From: CBDUBS01 sp965365445 | Lineage (GTDB): Bacteria; Bacteroidota; Rhodothermia; Rhodothermales; DASSAV01 | DNA: 6,493 nt | Reading direction: 5' to 3' | Assembly (NCBI GenBank): GCA_965365445.1 | Contig: CBDUBS010000208.1 | Location: 1 to 6,493 of the forward strand | In this document: positions 5,840-6,493 of the stretch, piece by piece | How positions within the stretch are numbered: position 1 is the first letter of the stretch | How the letters are laid out: every line of letters starts with the position of its first letter | Translations under genes and position numbers: made by a program | The notes under the pieces: model-generated | Database searches by the model: none | Seen by the model: only the letters and a program-made list of their open reading frames with translations | Told to the model about the DNA's origin: nothing

Positions 5840-6412
5840 ATGTGTGAAGGATACTGTAACCGTGAGGAGGATCAAGATTCGTATCGGGACCTGGACGAGT
5901 TCCTCTGCGAATATGTAGATGGGACGATGGATCCTTCCGTTCGGTGCGCTTTTGAGGAGTACATCCGCCGAACGCCCCGTCTGGCCGAGCACATCGAAGA
6001 ACTGCGTAGCACCCGGCGGATTTTATGCCGCTACGGCAGCCAGCTACACGCCCCGGCAGGGCTTCAATCACGTCTCCGCCAGCGTCTCGGCTCGGAGGTG
6101 TTGCGGCCTCAGGTTTCGTTCGGCATGGTATCCCGGTTGCACCGAATGGCCGCGCTGTCGTCCTTCCTGCTCATCACCGTTTTCGTAGCCCTTCTGGCGG
6201 GCGAGGTGCGCCTGGTCGAACCTGCCCCGACGGCTTCTCAGGAAGGATTCTTCAGTCGCCCCGTGCAAGGCGTCGTCCGGAGCGGGTTCGGATACGTAAG
6301 CCACCGTATGCCCGTGCTGGCGTACGGGCGTTCCCCGATGTTTGCACCCCCGCCGCCTGACACCTCCGGGTATGCCGCGCCCGATTTGCAAAGAATCGAC
6401 GTAGCGCCTTGA
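5840..6412 (+). CDS. Anti-sigma-factor-like single-pass membrane protein
   Basis: This 190-residue protein resembles anti-sigma factors of the zf-HC2/RsiW type, which hold ECF sigma factors at the membrane. Residues 16-64 follow the domain's pattern: YRDLDEFLCEYVDGTMDPS, a helix, then HIEELRSTRRIL. The Hx3Cx2C zinc signature expected in the middle is replaced by YIRRTPRLAEH (41-51), so no zinc site is visible; C2, C6, C23, C36 and C63 are present but not in that spacing. One membrane segment is seen at about 103-121 (MAALSSFLLITVFVALLAG). The remaining C-terminal 70 residues should be periplasmic, with a proline run at 170-173. The ATG at 5840 was chosen; the frame stays open to about 5780, but that extension would start inside the terminator. 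Its position after the sigma gene suggests they are partners, yet the terminator separates them, so it needs its own promoter. A TTGCAA at 5787-5792 is a possible -35 without a clear -10. Confidence 0.72.
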   Translation: MCEGYCNREEDQDSYRDLDEFLCEYVDGTMDPSVRCAFEEYIRRTPRLAEHIEELRSTRRILCRYGSQLHAPAGLQSRLRQRLGSEVLRPQVSFGMVSRLHRMAALSSFLLITVFVALLAGEVRLVEPAPTASQEGFFSRPVQGVVRSGFGYVSHRMPVLAYGRSPMFAPPPPDTSGYAAPDLQRIDVAP

Positions 6413-6437
6413 CAAACGGTTACGGCGTCTGTAGTAT
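6409..6437 (+). promoter_or_regulatory. Consensus sigma-70-type promoter for tRNA-Val
   Basis: A perfect -35 box TTGACA (6409-6414) is separated by 17 bases from TAGTAT (6432-6437), a four-of-six -10 box that retains the key first two and last two positions. Transcription would start near 6444, about six bases before the tRNA. The -35 box overlaps the TGA stop (6410-6412) of the anti-sigma-like gene, so the promoter begins inside the preceding coding region. Confidence 0.8.
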
Positions 6438-6449
6438 CCGTATTCCTTC

Positions 6450-6493
6450 GGGCTCTTAGCTCAGCGGTTCAGAGCGCTCGCCTCACACGCGAG
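6450..6493 (+). tRNA. tRNA-Val(CAC), 5' part, cut by window end
   Basis: The sequence matches tRNA positions 1-43. It has a seven-base acceptor strand GGGCTCT, the linker TA, and a D stem GCTC (6459-6462) pairing with GAGC (6472-6475) around a loop containing the conserved GG. The anticodon stem CTCGC (6477-6481) pairs fully with GCGAG (6489-6493) around the loop CTCACAC. The loop places the anticodon CAC at 6484-6486, which reads the valine codon GUG. The variable loop, T arm and 3' acceptor strand lie beyond the window, so the acceptor pairing cannot be checked. Confidence 0.92.

Overview
This window reads as ordinary bacterial chromosome with every gene on the + strand. The proteins look Rhodothermota- or Bacteroidota-like (a Rhodothermus/Salinibacter type of relative). 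This rests on three observations: GC-rich genes, almost no Shine-Dalgarno motifs ahead of the starts, and the general look of the conserved proteins. It is an inference from reading, not from a database match. I recognise seven protein genes (one of them a 3' fragment), a 5' tRNA fragment, one strong intrinsic terminator, one strong promoter and one AT-rich regulatory-looking gap.

Left part (1-2383): the last 43 codons of an NFACT/RqcH-type ribosome quality-control protein, a short gap, then an EcsC-family protein followed 23 bases later by der, the double-GTPase ribosome assembly factor. Two of these three genes therefore concern ribosomes, and the EcsC gene probably shares a transcript with der.

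Middle (2384-3686): a 138-base gap with a possible promoter, then a two-gene unit. It consists of a stand-alone complex I iron-sulfur subunit (nuoI type, two intact 4Fe-4S motifs) and, four bases after its stop, a small DinB-like four-helix protein that lacks the usual metal-binding histidines.

Gap 3687-3986: no gene is supported. Its second half is clearly AT-rich (47 G/C in 130 bases over 3821-3950). It holds a pair of near-identical 13-base direct repeats, iterated CAGGC and CGTAT-type boxes, and a 20-base near-perfect palindrome shortly before the next gene.

Right part (3987-6493): holA (clamp-loader delta subunit, GTG start) is followed 34 bases later by an ECF sigma factor gene that ends in a textbook terminator. 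Beyond the terminator lies a single-pass membrane protein with an anti-sigma-like N-terminus whose zinc ligands are missing. Its stop codon overlaps the -35 box of a consensus promoter that drives a tRNA-Val(CAC) gene cut by the window end.

I found no CRISPR array, insertion sequence, phage gene, defence system or clear novel multi-gene system. The items most worth checking are the sigma/anti-sigma pair split by a terminator, the zinc-less anti-sigma-like protein, and the palindrome and repeats in the holA leader.
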